64,000 nucleotides of DNA, from the NCBI GenBank assembly GCA_017461385.1, contig JAFTXZ010000015.1:1-64000 (forward strand), read 5' to 3'. Source of the stretch: Clostridia bacterium (lineage in GTDB: Bacteria; Bacillota; Clostridia; Oscillospirales; CAG-272). The notes under the pieces were generated by a model, which did no database searches, was not told where the DNA came from, and worked only from the letters and a program-made list of their open reading frames with translations. Below, piece after piece: positions 24,983 to 32,692 of this stretch. A program made the position numbers and the translations under genes. Every line of letters starts with the position of its first letter. The stretch's first letter is position 1.

Positions 24983-26524
24983 TTATGATTTTTTCCACGT
25001 ACGTGGGTTAAATAGTATTAACACAGGCAGAATTTCCAAACGGCCAAGAAGCATTGTAAAAGTCAAGGCAAGCGTTGAAATAGGACCAAAGCCTGCAAAG
25101 TTTGAATAAGGACCGACAGCCTCAAGACCTGGACCTATATTGGAAATGCAGGAAAGCACGGCGGAAAGGTTAGACATCATTCCGTGGTTAACCTGATGAC
25201 CATGACTGGCTAAGTCTGAAAATACAGTGAGGGTGGAGCCGTTCACTGGGTCGAAGGATAAAATTAAAAGAACAGTAAAAATAGAAAAAATGTAAAGAGC
25301 AGCAAAAGCAAACACATCTGAAATTGTCTTTTCGTCAAGAGATTTACCCTCGATTTTTACCTTTGAAACGTACCTTGGATTTATAAGCTTTCTCACACTC
25401 ACGTAAAGACCCTTAATTGCGATAACCACACGGGAAATCTTAAATCCACCGGCAGTTGAGCCTGCCATAGCACCAATGAACATCAAAATTATCAAAATTG
25501 TATGTGCTGTAACGGGCCAAAGGTCGTAATCAGTTGTTGTAAAGCCAGTTGTAGTTATAATTGATGACACTTGGAAAAGAGCGTGTCTGAAGGCAGATTC
25601 TATTGAATAACCAAAGTCGCTAAGTCTAGTTACAAGAGAAATGAAAACCGTTGTAACAGCAACAACTACGATTGAGAGATAGCATTTAAGCTCCTCACTT
25701 TTGAATAACTCCTTGAATTTTCCAAGCAAAATCAAATAGTACAAGGCAAAGTTAGAGCCAAATAACAATAAAAAGATAGAAATGACGTACTGAGTGTAGG
25801 GAGAATACATCTCCATGCTACCGGGAACAAAGCCAAAGCCACCTGTACCTGCTGAGCCAAAGGCGGTTAGCAAGCAATGGAAAAAATGGTCGTTCTCGTA
25901 GCCCTCGATGGGCTTACCAAATAGTAGGAAAATTATTTCAAGAATAGTTAGTCCTAGGTATATAAGGTACAAAATTCTGGCAGTTACCTTCATTTTAGAA
26001 GCGATTTTACCAACCTGTGGACCTGGGCTCTCTGCACGAAGAAGGTGCATGGAGGAGCCGTCGTTGCTTTCAGGAATAAAGATAAGCACGAAAACTAGAA
26101 TTCCCATACCACCAATCCAGTGGGCGAAGCTTCTCCAAAATAGTGTGGAATGAGAAACCGCAGTTATGTCCTCGATAATGCTAGCACCGGTTGTGGTAAA
26201 GCCTGACATCATTTCAAAGCAGGCATCTATATAATCGGGAATATCACCATTTATAGCAAATGGTAAGGCGCCAAAAAGCGTCATAACAATCCAAACCACA
26301 GCTACAAGAGCAAATCCCTCCTTTTGGTAAAGAGAGGATCTTTTTGGCTTTGGAATTTGAAGTAAAAATCCTATAAGGACTAAGGCAATAATTGGAAAAA
26401 CGTAAGAAAGCTTATGCCAGAGGGACTCGTTATAAATGAAGCTCACCAAAAGAGGAGCAACCATCAAGATACCCTCAAGTATCATAATTTTTCCAAGAAT
26501 TTTTCCAAGGGCTTTGAAGTTCAT
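24983..26524 (-). CDS. trkH: Potassium uptake protein TrkH family
   Basis: A 513-aa K+ transporter pore. The four selectivity-filter repeats are visible in order: FTTTGAS, GSAGTGGFG, TTTGFTTTD and SNIGPGL. Length and N-terminal helices fit TrkH rather than the shorter KtrB. The start ATG at 26524 follows a weak GGTGG site 17 bases after the trkA stop. With TrkA it forms a gated K+ uptake system. Confidence 0.93.
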   Translation of the reverse strand: MNFKALGKILGKIMILEGILMVAPLLVSFIYNESLWHKLSYVFPIIALVLIGFLLQIPKPKRSSLYQKEGFALVAVVWIVMTLFGALPFAINGDIPDYIDACFEMMSGFTTTGASIIEDITAVSHSTLFWRSFAHWIGGMGILVFVLIFIPESNDGSSMHLLRAESPGPQVGKIASKMKVTARILYLIYLGLTILEIIFLLFGKPIEGYENDHFFHCLLTAFGSAGTGGFGFVPGSMEMYSPYTQYVISIFLLLFGSNFALYYLILLGKFKELFKSEELKCYLSIVVVAVTTVFISLVTRLSDFGYSIESAFRHALFQVSSIITTTGFTTTDYDLWPVTAHTILIILMFIGAMAGSTAGGFKISRVVIAIKGLYVSVRKLINPRYVSKVKIEGKSLDEKTISDVFAFAALYIFSIFTVLLILSFDPVNGSTLTVFSDLASHGHQVNHGMMSNLSAVLSCISNIGPGLEAVGPYSNFAGFGPISTLALTFTMLLGRLEILPVLILFNPRTWKKS

Positions 26525-26541
26525 TGTCGAAAAACCACCTT

Positions 26542-27897
26542 TTATTCAAAAACGTCTGTTAAATCATCAAAATTCTTATGGGTTGTAACAACTACAACGT
26601 TGTCGCCAAGCTTTATGCAGGAATTACCGTCAGGAATAATAACCTCATTGTTTCTTAAAATGCAGGCAATAAGGCAATTTTCCTTAGTTCTAAGCGAGCG
26701 TAGAGGCTTGTCGTAGAAATCCTCGTTGGTTTTAGCAGAGAACTCAATAGCCTCAACCTGATTGTTAACCAAGCGATAAAGATTCAAAATATTACTGCCT
26801 CTTTTGTTAGCCAAGGCACGGATGTACGAAATAATTCTGTTAGCGACGATAGTTTTAGGAGAAACGTTGTTGTCAAGACCAAGCTCAGCAAGCATACCGT
26901 AAAGATTGTCGCTCTTAATTTGAGCAATAGCCTTTTTTACCCTCATCTTATTTGCAAACATGGATGCAATCATATTTTCCTCGTCGATTTTAGTGAGAGC
27001 AACAAAGGCGTCTGTAGCCTCGATTCCCTCCTCAATCAAAAGATCATGGCGAGTTCCATTTCCCAAAATGATAGTAGTCTTAGGAAGTAGCTCGGCAAGC
27101 TCCTCTGCATCGCTTTTATTGTTTTCAATAAGCTTAACGTTAAACTTCTTTTTAGAAAGCTCCTCTGCAAGATAGAAGCCTGTTTTTCCACCACCGACAA
27201 TCATAATGTGCTTAAGTGGTGATTTTTCAAGCTTAACCTCGTTTAAGAATCTGTTAAGAGTGCTGGCATCAGATGTAAGGTGAACTCTGTCTCCAACCTT
27301 GAACATAAAGTTACCTGATGGAATAATAACCTCGTTTTCGCGCTCAACTGCGCAAACAAGCACCTTTGTGTTTAGCTTTTTACCAAGGGAAATAAGCGTT
27401 TCTCCAATAAGAGAACAGCCCTCCTCGGCTTCGATTTCAACTAAAAGCACCCTACCCTTAGCAAAATGCTCAACCTGAATAACGGAAGGCAAGTTGATAC
27501 GATTGAAAATTTCCTGTGCAGTCTCCTTTTCAGGATTAACTATCATGGAAATTCCAAGGTCGTCCTTCATATCCATAATTTGCTGACGATAATCAGGGTT
27601 GCGCACTCGGGCAATAGTGTTTGTAACACCCGCCTTCTTTGCAACAAGGCAAGCGAAAATATTCAATTCATCACTGTTAGTAAGGAAAATAGCTAAATCG
27701 GTATTCACTACGTTAGCTTCGTTCAAAATGTCAATACAAGCTCCATTACCAACAACACCATAAACGTCATAACGCTCGATACAGGTTTCAATTATATCCT
27801 TGTCCTCGTCAATAATAGTGATGGTGTGTCCCTCGCGCGAGAGATTTTTCAAAATAGTTTCACCTATGGTACCAAGACCAACAATGATAATGTTCAT
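26542..27897 (-). CDS. trkA: Trk system K+ regulatory protein TrkA
   Basis: A 451-aa cytoplasmic gating subunit built from two RCK halves, each with an NAD-binding Rossmann motif (IIVGLGTIGETI at 3-14; IMIVGGGKTGFYLAEEL at ~231-247) and a TrkA-C domain (EAEEGCSLIGETL; EFSAKTNEDFYDKPL). It is the first gene of the trkA-trkH operon. The ATG at 27897 follows GGAG at 7 bases. Confidence 0.94.
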   Translation of the reverse strand: MNIIIVGLGTIGETILKNLSREGHTITIIDEDKDIIETCIERYDVYGVVGNGACIDILNEANVVNTDLAIFLTNSDELNIFACLVAKKAGVTNTIARVRNPDYRQQIMDMKDDLGISMIVNPEKETAQEIFNRINLPSVIQVEHFAKGRVLLVEIEAEEGCSLIGETLISLGKKLNTKVLVCAVERENEVIIPSGNFMFKVGDRVHLTSDASTLNRFLNEVKLEKSPLKHIMIVGGGKTGFYLAEELSKKKFNVKLIENNKSDAEELAELLPKTTIILGNGTRHDLLIEEGIEATDAFVALTKIDEENMIASMFANKMRVKKAIAQIKSDNLYGMLAELGLDNNVSPKTIVANRIISYIRALANKRGSNILNLYRLVNNQVEAIEFSAKTNEDFYDKPLRSLRTKENCLIACILRNNEVIIPDGNSCIKLGDNVVVVTTHKNFDDLTDVFE

Positions 27898-27928
27898 AAG
27901 TCAGCTCCAAAAAATAATTTACTTGTAT

Positions 27929-27957
27929 ATTATAACACTATTATTCTGAAAAGTGAA
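27929..27957 (-). promoter_or_regulatory. Promoter of trkA-trkH
   Basis: Minus-strand TTCACT (27952-27957), 17-bp spacer, TATAAT (27929-27934). Confidence 0.55.
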
Positions 27958-28023
27958 GAGGAATTTCAAGTTTTTCCCAAAATTACCTTTAGCCATAAGC
28001 GAAATTTGTCATATTATGGTATT

Positions 28024-28036
28024 GAGGCAAAGCCTC
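28024..28036 (+). promoter_or_regulatory. Leader hairpin of cotJ operon
   Basis: GAGGC-AAA-GCCTC just upstream of the GGAG site. No sigma-A promoter is seen; TCATATT (28010-28016) equals a sigma-E -35 but lacks a matching -10. Confidence 0.35.
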
Positions 28037-28049
28037 GAAAGGAGAAAAG

Positions 28050-28346
28050 ATGAATATAGATAGAAATGCAAGAAGAACTACTCGTCAGGATTATAACGAC
28101 TTTATAAATCTTCTTGGTATAAACGGACAAAAACAGGTAAAAAACGACACAGGGTCGGCAAATATACCTGCAAAAGCCCCAAATAAATCTCTTGCTATGG
28201 TGTACGCCCAAGAGCAAGGCTGGCAAGGAATATTCGATCCGGAAATTGCACTGATAAACGGCACAATATTTGAGGAGCTGCACAAGCCCTTCAAAATGGC
28301 AAGCTGTGCAGGTAAAGCGAACAACTTTGGGGAGGGATGCTTATGA
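28050..28346 (+). CDS. cotJA: Spore coat protein CotJA
   Basis: A 98-aa small coat-associated protein. The family core LAMVYAQEQGWQGIFDPEIA followed by LINGTIFEELHKPF lies at residues ~48-81; the N-terminal half is a variable polar leader. The ATG at 28050 follows GGAG. The stop overlaps the cotJB start (ATGA), so the three cotJ genes are translationally coupled. In Bacillus this operon is sigma-E dependent and its products enter the inner coat. Confidence 0.9.
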   Translation: MNIDRNARRTTRQDYNDFINLLGINGQKQVKNDTGSANIPAKAPNKSLAMVYAQEQGWQGIFDPEIALINGTIFEELHKPFKMASCAGKANNFGEGCL

Positions 28347-28612
28347 TTACAAGAGATAACCAAAGGTCAAGGCTTATTAAGGAAATAAGCACCTACGCGT
28401 TTGCTGTTTATGAGGCGCTACTTTATTTGGACGCGTATCCAGACAGTAAGGAGGCGTTGAACTTTTATAACAAGTACAAAAGACTAGAGTCAAAGGCAAG
28501 GGCAGAGTACGAAAGCAAATTCGGTCCTCTGACAGCTCCAGCTGACGCACAGGAGTGGAAATGGACAAATGGTCCTTGGCCTTGGCAACTAGATGAGGAG
28601 GTAAATTCATAA
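28343..28612 (+). CDS. cotJB: Spore coat protein CotJB
   Basis: An 89-aa CotJB-family protein: LIKEISTYAFAVYEALLYLD, then HPDS-like YPDSKEALNFYNKY, and the C-terminal WKWTNGPWPWQ typical of the family. The second ATG (28343) is preferred because GGGGAGGG then sits 6 bases upstream and the start overlaps the cotJA stop as ATGA. Its stop overlaps the cotJC start (TAATG). Confidence 0.92.
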   Translation: MITRDNQRSRLIKEISTYAFAVYEALLYLDAYPDSKEALNFYNKYKRLESKARAEYESKFGPLTAPADAQEWKWTNGPWPWQLDEEVNS

Positions 28613-29217
28613 TGTGGCAATACGAGAAAAGACTTCAATACCCTGTAAAAATTAAAAATCCTAATCCTAAGTACGCACAAATAATCGTCAGCCAGTTGGG
28701 TGGTCCTGATGGCGAAATAGGCGCTTCGCTTCGCTATTTGACGCAAAGAATCGCTATGCCTTACTCAAAAATAGTAGGCATTTTAACTGACGTTGGTACA
28801 GAGGAGCTTGCTCATTTTGAAATGATATCTGCAATTCTTTATCAGCTTACAAGAAATCTTAAGCAGGATGAAATCGTAAAGAGTGGCTTTGATACCTATT
28901 TTGTAGATCATACCACGGGTATATACCCTGTAGCTGCAAGTGGCTTCCCATATTCAGCGTCTCAATTTCAATCAAAGGGCGATGTGCTAGCCGACTTAAA
29001 CGAGGACCTTGCAGCAGAGCAAAAGGCAAGAGTAACCTACGACAATATCTTAAGACTAGTTGACGACCCCGACGTTTGCGACGCTATAAAATTCCTCCGT
29101 GCAAGAGAAGTGGTTCACTATCAGCGCTTTGCAGATGCATTAAGGATAGCTCAAGATAATATGAATTCTAAGAACTTCTATGGATATAATCCTGCCTTTG
29201 ATAAGGGTAAAAAATAG
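28612..29217 (+). CDS. cotJC: Spore coat protein CotJC (manganese-catalase family)
   Basis: A 201-aa four-helix di-manganese protein. Metal-ligand carboxylates and histidines fall in the expected helices: DGEIGASLRYL, GTEELAHFEMI, EDLAAEQKARVTYDNIL and AREVVHYQRF. Catalase activity is known for some homologues; whether this one detoxifies peroxide is not shown. It is preceded by GGAGG and ends the cotJABC operon before a strong terminator. It is the clearest evidence that the organism sporulates or descends from spore formers. Confidence 0.95.
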   Translation: MWQYEKRLQYPVKIKNPNPKYAQIIVSQLGGPDGEIGASLRYLTQRIAMPYSKIVGILTDVGTEELAHFEMISAILYQLTRNLKQDEIVKSGFDTYFVDHTTGIYPVAASGFPYSASQFQSKGDVLADLNEDLAAEQKARVTYDNILRLVDDPDVCDAIKFLRAREVVHYQRFADALRIAQDNMNSKNFYGYNPAFDKGKK

Positions 29218-29230
29218 ACACTCCCCCAAC

Positions 29231-29265
29231 AAAAAAGCCAAAAAGTCTAGCTTTTTGGCTTTTTT
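29231..29265 (+). terminator. Terminator of cotJABC
   Basis: AAAAAAGCCAAAAAG / CTTTTTGGCTTTTTT, a 15-bp stem. Confidence 0.9.
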
Positions 29266-29302
29266 GTCGTTTTGCTGAAAATAAATAATTGCTACATATT
29301 GA

Positions 29303-29331
29303 TTGACAAAACAATATTTGCGTGTTAAAAT
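29303..29331 (+). promoter_or_regulatory. Promoter of nadK-nfnA-nfnB
   Basis: TTGACA (29303-29308), 17-bp spacer, TAAAAT (29326-29331). Confidence 0.85.
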
Positions 29332-29375
29332 ATAAAATAATTTTAGAAAAATCCAAAGAGGGGAGACAAGAAAAC

Positions 29376-30215
29376 GTGAAAAAAGCGATAATCATTCCTA
29401 ATTATCTAAAGGAAAATAGCATTAGCTTTTCACAGGTAGCTAAGGAGCTACTGGCAAAGCATGGATATGCTGTTCAGGTGCTTAACGAAAATGAAGCTCC
29501 GGATGAGGATGCTGAATTTGCCCTGGTGCTTGGTGGCGATGGTACACTTTTGCGTGCATGCAAAAAGCTTTATTTTCTTGATATTCCCATGCTCGGAATC
29601 AATTATGGTAATTTAGGCTATTTAACAGGCTGTAATCCTGAAAATGCTCTTGAGGCTATCGAAAAAATAGTGATAGGGAATTTTACAATTGAAAAAAGAG
29701 CAATGCTTAGCGGACAGGTTGTAAGAAATGGTGAAAGCGTTTATTCGTTTGTTGCACTCAATGAATGCGCCTTTTATCGTGCCTCGTTCCTAAAGGCGTT
29801 TACTATGGAGATTTACATAAATGGCGTATACACCCATAGCGTGGTTGGTGATGGATTAATTGTTGCAACTCCAACAGGCTCAACCTCCTACAATATGTCA
29901 GTTGGAGGACCCGTATTGACGCCGAATGCTGACAATATGGTTATCACACCGGTCTCGCCGATTTATTTTCCAAAGTCCTCTCTTGTTGCAAATGGTAGCG
30001 ACAGTGTGGATATCGGAATTAAGGTAAATAGTATAACTAAAATTGGCACACCGTCCCTGCAAATTGATGGCGACGTGGCGTTTGAATTGCAAAACGGTGA
30101 CGTGGTGAAAATAAGAAAGCACGAAAAATGTGCGAGAATTATAAAGGTAAGCGATAGAAGCTTCTATCAGGTTTTAAGTCATAAGCTATCCAAGGCGACG
30201 CTTGATAACGCATAA
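29376..30215 (+). CDS. nadK: NAD kinase
   Basis: A 279-aa ATP-dependent kinase making NADP+ from NAD+. Motifs: GGDGTLLRA (catalytic Asp), GINYGNLGYLT, NEC (ALNECAF), and TPTGSTSYNMSVGGP. Translation starts at GTG 29376 behind GGGGAG; the longer frame from 29322 overlaps the -10 and is not used. It is the first gene of an operon with nfnA and nfnB, linking NADP+ synthesis to an NADP+-dependent redox enzyme. Confidence 0.95.
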   Translation: MKKAIIIPNYLKENSISFSQVAKELLAKHGYAVQVLNENEAPDEDAEFALVLGGDGTLLRACKKLYFLDIPMLGINYGNLGYLTGCNPENALEAIEKIVIGNFTIEKRAMLSGQVVRNGESVYSFVALNECAFYRASFLKAFTMEIYINGVYTHSVVGDGLIVATPTGSTSYNMSVGGPVLTPNADNMVITPVSPIYFPKSSLVANGSDSVDIGIKVNSITKIGTPSLQIDGDVAFELQNGDVVKIRKHEKCARIIKVSDRSFYQVLSHKLSKATLDNA

Positions 30216-30239
30216 GCTTACCGACGTTAAGGAGTAAAA

Positions 30240-31082
30240 ATGTATAAAATAGTAAAAAAGAAAGTGCTTAATCCCACCGTTATTTTAATGGATATTGAAG
30301 CACCACTTGTGGCAAAAAAGGCAGAGCCAGGACAATTTATTATTCTTCGTACTGATGAAAATGGTGAAAGAATTCCATTGACAATTGCTGATTTTGACAG
30401 AAAAAAGGGAACGGTTACAATAATTTTTCAGGTTGTTGGCGCTACAACTGAGAAGCTAGCACATCTGAACAAGGGCGATTCACTTTGTGATTTTGTTGGC
30501 CCGCTTGGTAAGGCGACTCACACTGACGGACTCAAAAAAGTAGCTGTTGTTGGTGGTGGCGTAGGCTGTGCAATTGCTTACCCTGTGGCTAAAAAGCTAC
30601 ATAATCTTGGATGTGAGGTTCACGCAATATGTGGCTTTAGAGGTAAGGATTTGGTAATTCTTGAAAACGAATTCAAAAATGCATCAGCAAAATATGTTTT
30701 GATGACCGATGACGGAAGCGCAGGTGAGAAGGGCTTGGTAACAGATGCCCTTAAAAGCCTCATTGATAGTGGTGAAAAATATGACGAGGTAATTACCATT
30801 GGCCCGCTTCCAATGATGAAATTTGTTTGCTTACTTACAAAGGAATATGGTATTAAAACCGTTGCATCTATGAACCCAATTATGATAGATGGCACAGGAA
30901 TGTGTGGTGGCTGTCGCTTAACCGTAGGTGGCAAAACTGTATTTGCCTGTGTTGACGGACCAGAATTTGACGGACACCTTATTGATTTTGATGAGGCTAT
31001 GGCAAGGTCAAATATTTATCAGGCGACCGAGAGAAAAAAGCACGACGAGGCTTGTAACCTCTTTAAGAAGGAGGTAAAGTAA
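30240..31082 (+). CDS. nfnA: NADH-dependent ferredoxin:NADP+ oxidoreductase, subunit A
   Basis: A 280-aa small subunit of the NfnAB (SudBA) complex: FAD- and NAD-binding ferredoxin-reductase-like domains. Visible are the flavin-binding segment RIPLTIADF, VVGGGVGCAIAYPVAK for nucleotide binding, and the C-terminal [2Fe-2S] ligand cluster DGTGMCGGCRLTVGG...FACVDGPEFDGH. The same fold serves dihydroorotate dehydrogenase subunit PyrK, but the adjacent GltD-like partner identifies Nfn. The complex interconverts NADH plus reduced ferredoxin and NADPH by electron bifurcation. AAGGAG precedes the ATG. Confidence 0.9.
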   Translation: MYKIVKKKVLNPTVILMDIEAPLVAKKAEPGQFIILRTDENGERIPLTIADFDRKKGTVTIIFQVVGATTEKLAHLNKGDSLCDFVGPLGKATHTDGLKKVAVVGGGVGCAIAYPVAKKLHNLGCEVHAICGFRGKDLVILENEFKNASAKYVLMTDDGSAGEKGLVTDALKSLIDSGEKYDEVITIGPLPMMKFVCLLTKEYGIKTVASMNPIMIDGTGMCGGCRLTVGGKTVFACVDGPEFDGHLIDFDEAMARSNIYQATERKKHDEACNLFKKEVK

Positions 31083-31083
31083 T

Positions 31084-32511
31084 ATGCCAAATATGTCACT
31101 TGTAAAGAATGAAATGCCAACTCAAAAGCCAGAGGAAAGAATTAAAAACTTCAACGAGGTAGCTCTGGGCTATACCGAGGAGCAGGCGATTGACGAGGCA
31201 AAGAGATGCCTGAAATGCAAAAATAAAATGTGCGTTGCAGGCTGTCCTGTAAAGATTCAAATTCCCGATTTTATTGCAAAGGTGGCAGAGGGAAAATTTG
31301 AGGAGGCGTATCAAATCATTTTAACCCAATCCTCACTTCCAGCAGTATGTGGTAGAGTTTGCCCACAGGAAAATCAGTGCGAGGGCAGATGCGTAAGAGG
31401 TATAAAGGGTGAGCCTGTTGCAATTGGTAGACTTGAGCGCTTTGTAGCAGACTATCACAATAAAAATTGCACCGAAAAGCCAAAGCAACCTGTAAAAAAC
31501 GGACACAGGGTGGCTATAATTGGCTCTGGACCTGCAGGACTTAGCTGCGCCTCAGACCTTGCAAAGAGAGGCTATAGCGTAACGATTTTTGAGGCTTTAC
31601 ATACTCCTGGTGGAGTTTTGGTATATGGTATTCCTGAATTTCGACTTCCAAAGGCTATTGTTCAAAAGGAAATTGACGGCTTAAGGGCGCTAGGCGTTGA
31701 GATTAAAACAAATATCGTTATTGGAAAAACTCTTTCAATTGACGAGCTTTTGCACGAATACGGCTATGAGGCGGTATTTATTGGCTCAGGCGCTGGACTA
31801 CCTAAGTTTATGGGTATCCCTGGCGAAAACCTAAAGGGTGTATTTTCAGCAAACGAGTTTTTGACACGTATCAATTTGATGAAGGCTTACAAGGAGGAAA
31901 GCGATACTCCTATTCTTATGGGAAGACGTATAGCCGTTGTTGGTGGTGGTAACGTTGCAATGGACTCTGCCCGTTGCGCAAGACGACTGGGTGCTGAGGT
32001 ATACGTTGTTTACCGTCGTGGCATGGAGGAATTGCCTGCAAGACACGAGGAGGTTGAGCATGCAATAGAGGAAGGAATTATATTCAAGACCTTGACTAAT
32101 CCAACCGAAATTGTAGCCTATAACAACCCAGACGATAAGCGCGACCCCAGAAATATGTCAGTCAAGGGAATGAAATGCGTTGAAATGACGCTTGGCGAGC
32201 CTGACGATAGTGGAAGAAGACGCCCTGTTGTAAAAGAGGGTAGTGAGCACGTGATTGATGTTGACTGTGTAATTATGTCTCTTGGCACCTCGCCAAATCC
32301 ACTAATCAAGTCAACCACAAAGGGACTTGACACAGAATATTGGGGTGGAATTATTGTTGACCTGAACGGACTCACCTCAAAGGAGGGTATTTACGCAGGT
32401 GGAGATGCTGTAACAGGCTCTGCAACAGTTATTCTGGCTATGGGAGCAGGCAAAACCGCTGCCTCAGCTATTGACGACTATATCCAAAGTAAGAAAAAAG
32501 CATTTGAATAA
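31084..32511 (+). CDS. nfnB: NADH-dependent ferredoxin:NADP+ oxidoreductase, subunit B
   Basis: A 475-aa GltD-like flavoprotein, the large Nfn subunit. N-terminal Fe-S ligands: CLKCKNKMCVAGCPV and CGRVCPQENQCEGRC (~37-103). FAD site IIGSGPAGLSCASDL, NADPH site VVGGGNVAMDSARCA, and the C-terminal GGDAVTGSATVILAMGAGK complete the fold. Stand-alone GltD would pair with a large glutamate synthase subunit; none is here, whereas nfnA ends 1 base upstream. It is the last gene before a terminator. Confidence 0.93.
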   Translation: MPNMSLVKNEMPTQKPEERIKNFNEVALGYTEEQAIDEAKRCLKCKNKMCVAGCPVKIQIPDFIAKVAEGKFEEAYQIILTQSSLPAVCGRVCPQENQCEGRCVRGIKGEPVAIGRLERFVADYHNKNCTEKPKQPVKNGHRVAIIGSGPAGLSCASDLAKRGYSVTIFEALHTPGGVLVYGIPEFRLPKAIVQKEIDGLRALGVEIKTNIVIGKTLSIDELLHEYGYEAVFIGSGAGLPKFMGIPGENLKGVFSANEFLTRINLMKAYKEESDTPILMGRRIAVVGGGNVAMDSARCARRLGAEVYVVYRRGMEELPARHEEVEHAIEEGIIFKTLTNPTEIVAYNNPDDKRDPRNMSVKGMKCVEMTLGEPDDSGRRRPVVKEGSEHVIDVDCVIMSLGTSPNPLIKSTTKGLDTEYWGGIIVDLNGLTSKEGIYAGGDAVTGSATVILAMGAGKTAASAIDDYIQSKKKAFE

Positions 32512-32514
32512 TTA

Positions 32515-32547
32515 AAAAGGCTTGACCTCCGTGTCAAGCATTTTTTT
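32515..32547 (+). terminator. Terminator of nadK-nfnAB
   Basis: GCTTGAC / GTCAAGC stem followed by T7. Confidence 0.85.
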
Positions 32548-32601
32548 GTTTCTTCCACATATACAAGGTTGTTGTGCAATATTAACAAAAATCACTTATT
32601 A

Positions 32602-32655
32602 TTTTTTTTTTTTTTGTGGATTTTGTTGACTTTTTCCACACGCGTGTGGTAAAAT
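32602..32655 (+). promoter_or_regulatory. Promoter of the LRR gene with a palindromic operator in its spacer
   Basis: TTGACT (32626-32631), 18-bp spacer, TAAAAT (32650-32655). The spacer is occupied by a perfect 14-bp palindrome CCACACGCGTGTGG (32636-32649) abutting the -10. A T14 tract (32602-32615) lies just upstream of the -35. Confidence 0.75.
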
Positions 32656-32692
32656 TTATGTGTAAATATATATATTTAAGGAGATATCCACA

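Noticed and set aside
24996-25009. Palindrome CCACGTACGTGG similar to the LRR operator
   Set aside because: It falls within the last codons of trkH and encodes conserved-type C-terminal residues; no promoter adjoins it.
26521-26534. TTGTCGAAAA as a Spo0A box
   Set aside because: It lies between co-transcribed trkA and trkH at the ribosome site; no promoter is near, so chance is the better explanation.
28003-28049. Complete sigma-E promoter for cotJABC
   Set aside because: TCATATT matches a -35 but nothing at 13-15 bases resembles the -10, so only a partial match was reported.
30240-31082. Dihydroorotate dehydrogenase electron-transfer subunit (PyrK)
   Set aside because: No pyrD is adjacent; the GltD-like partner one base downstream indicates NfnA.
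31084-32511. Glutamate synthase small subunit
   Set aside because: No large subunit gene adjoins it, and the preceding FAD/[2Fe-2S] gene is the Nfn partner.
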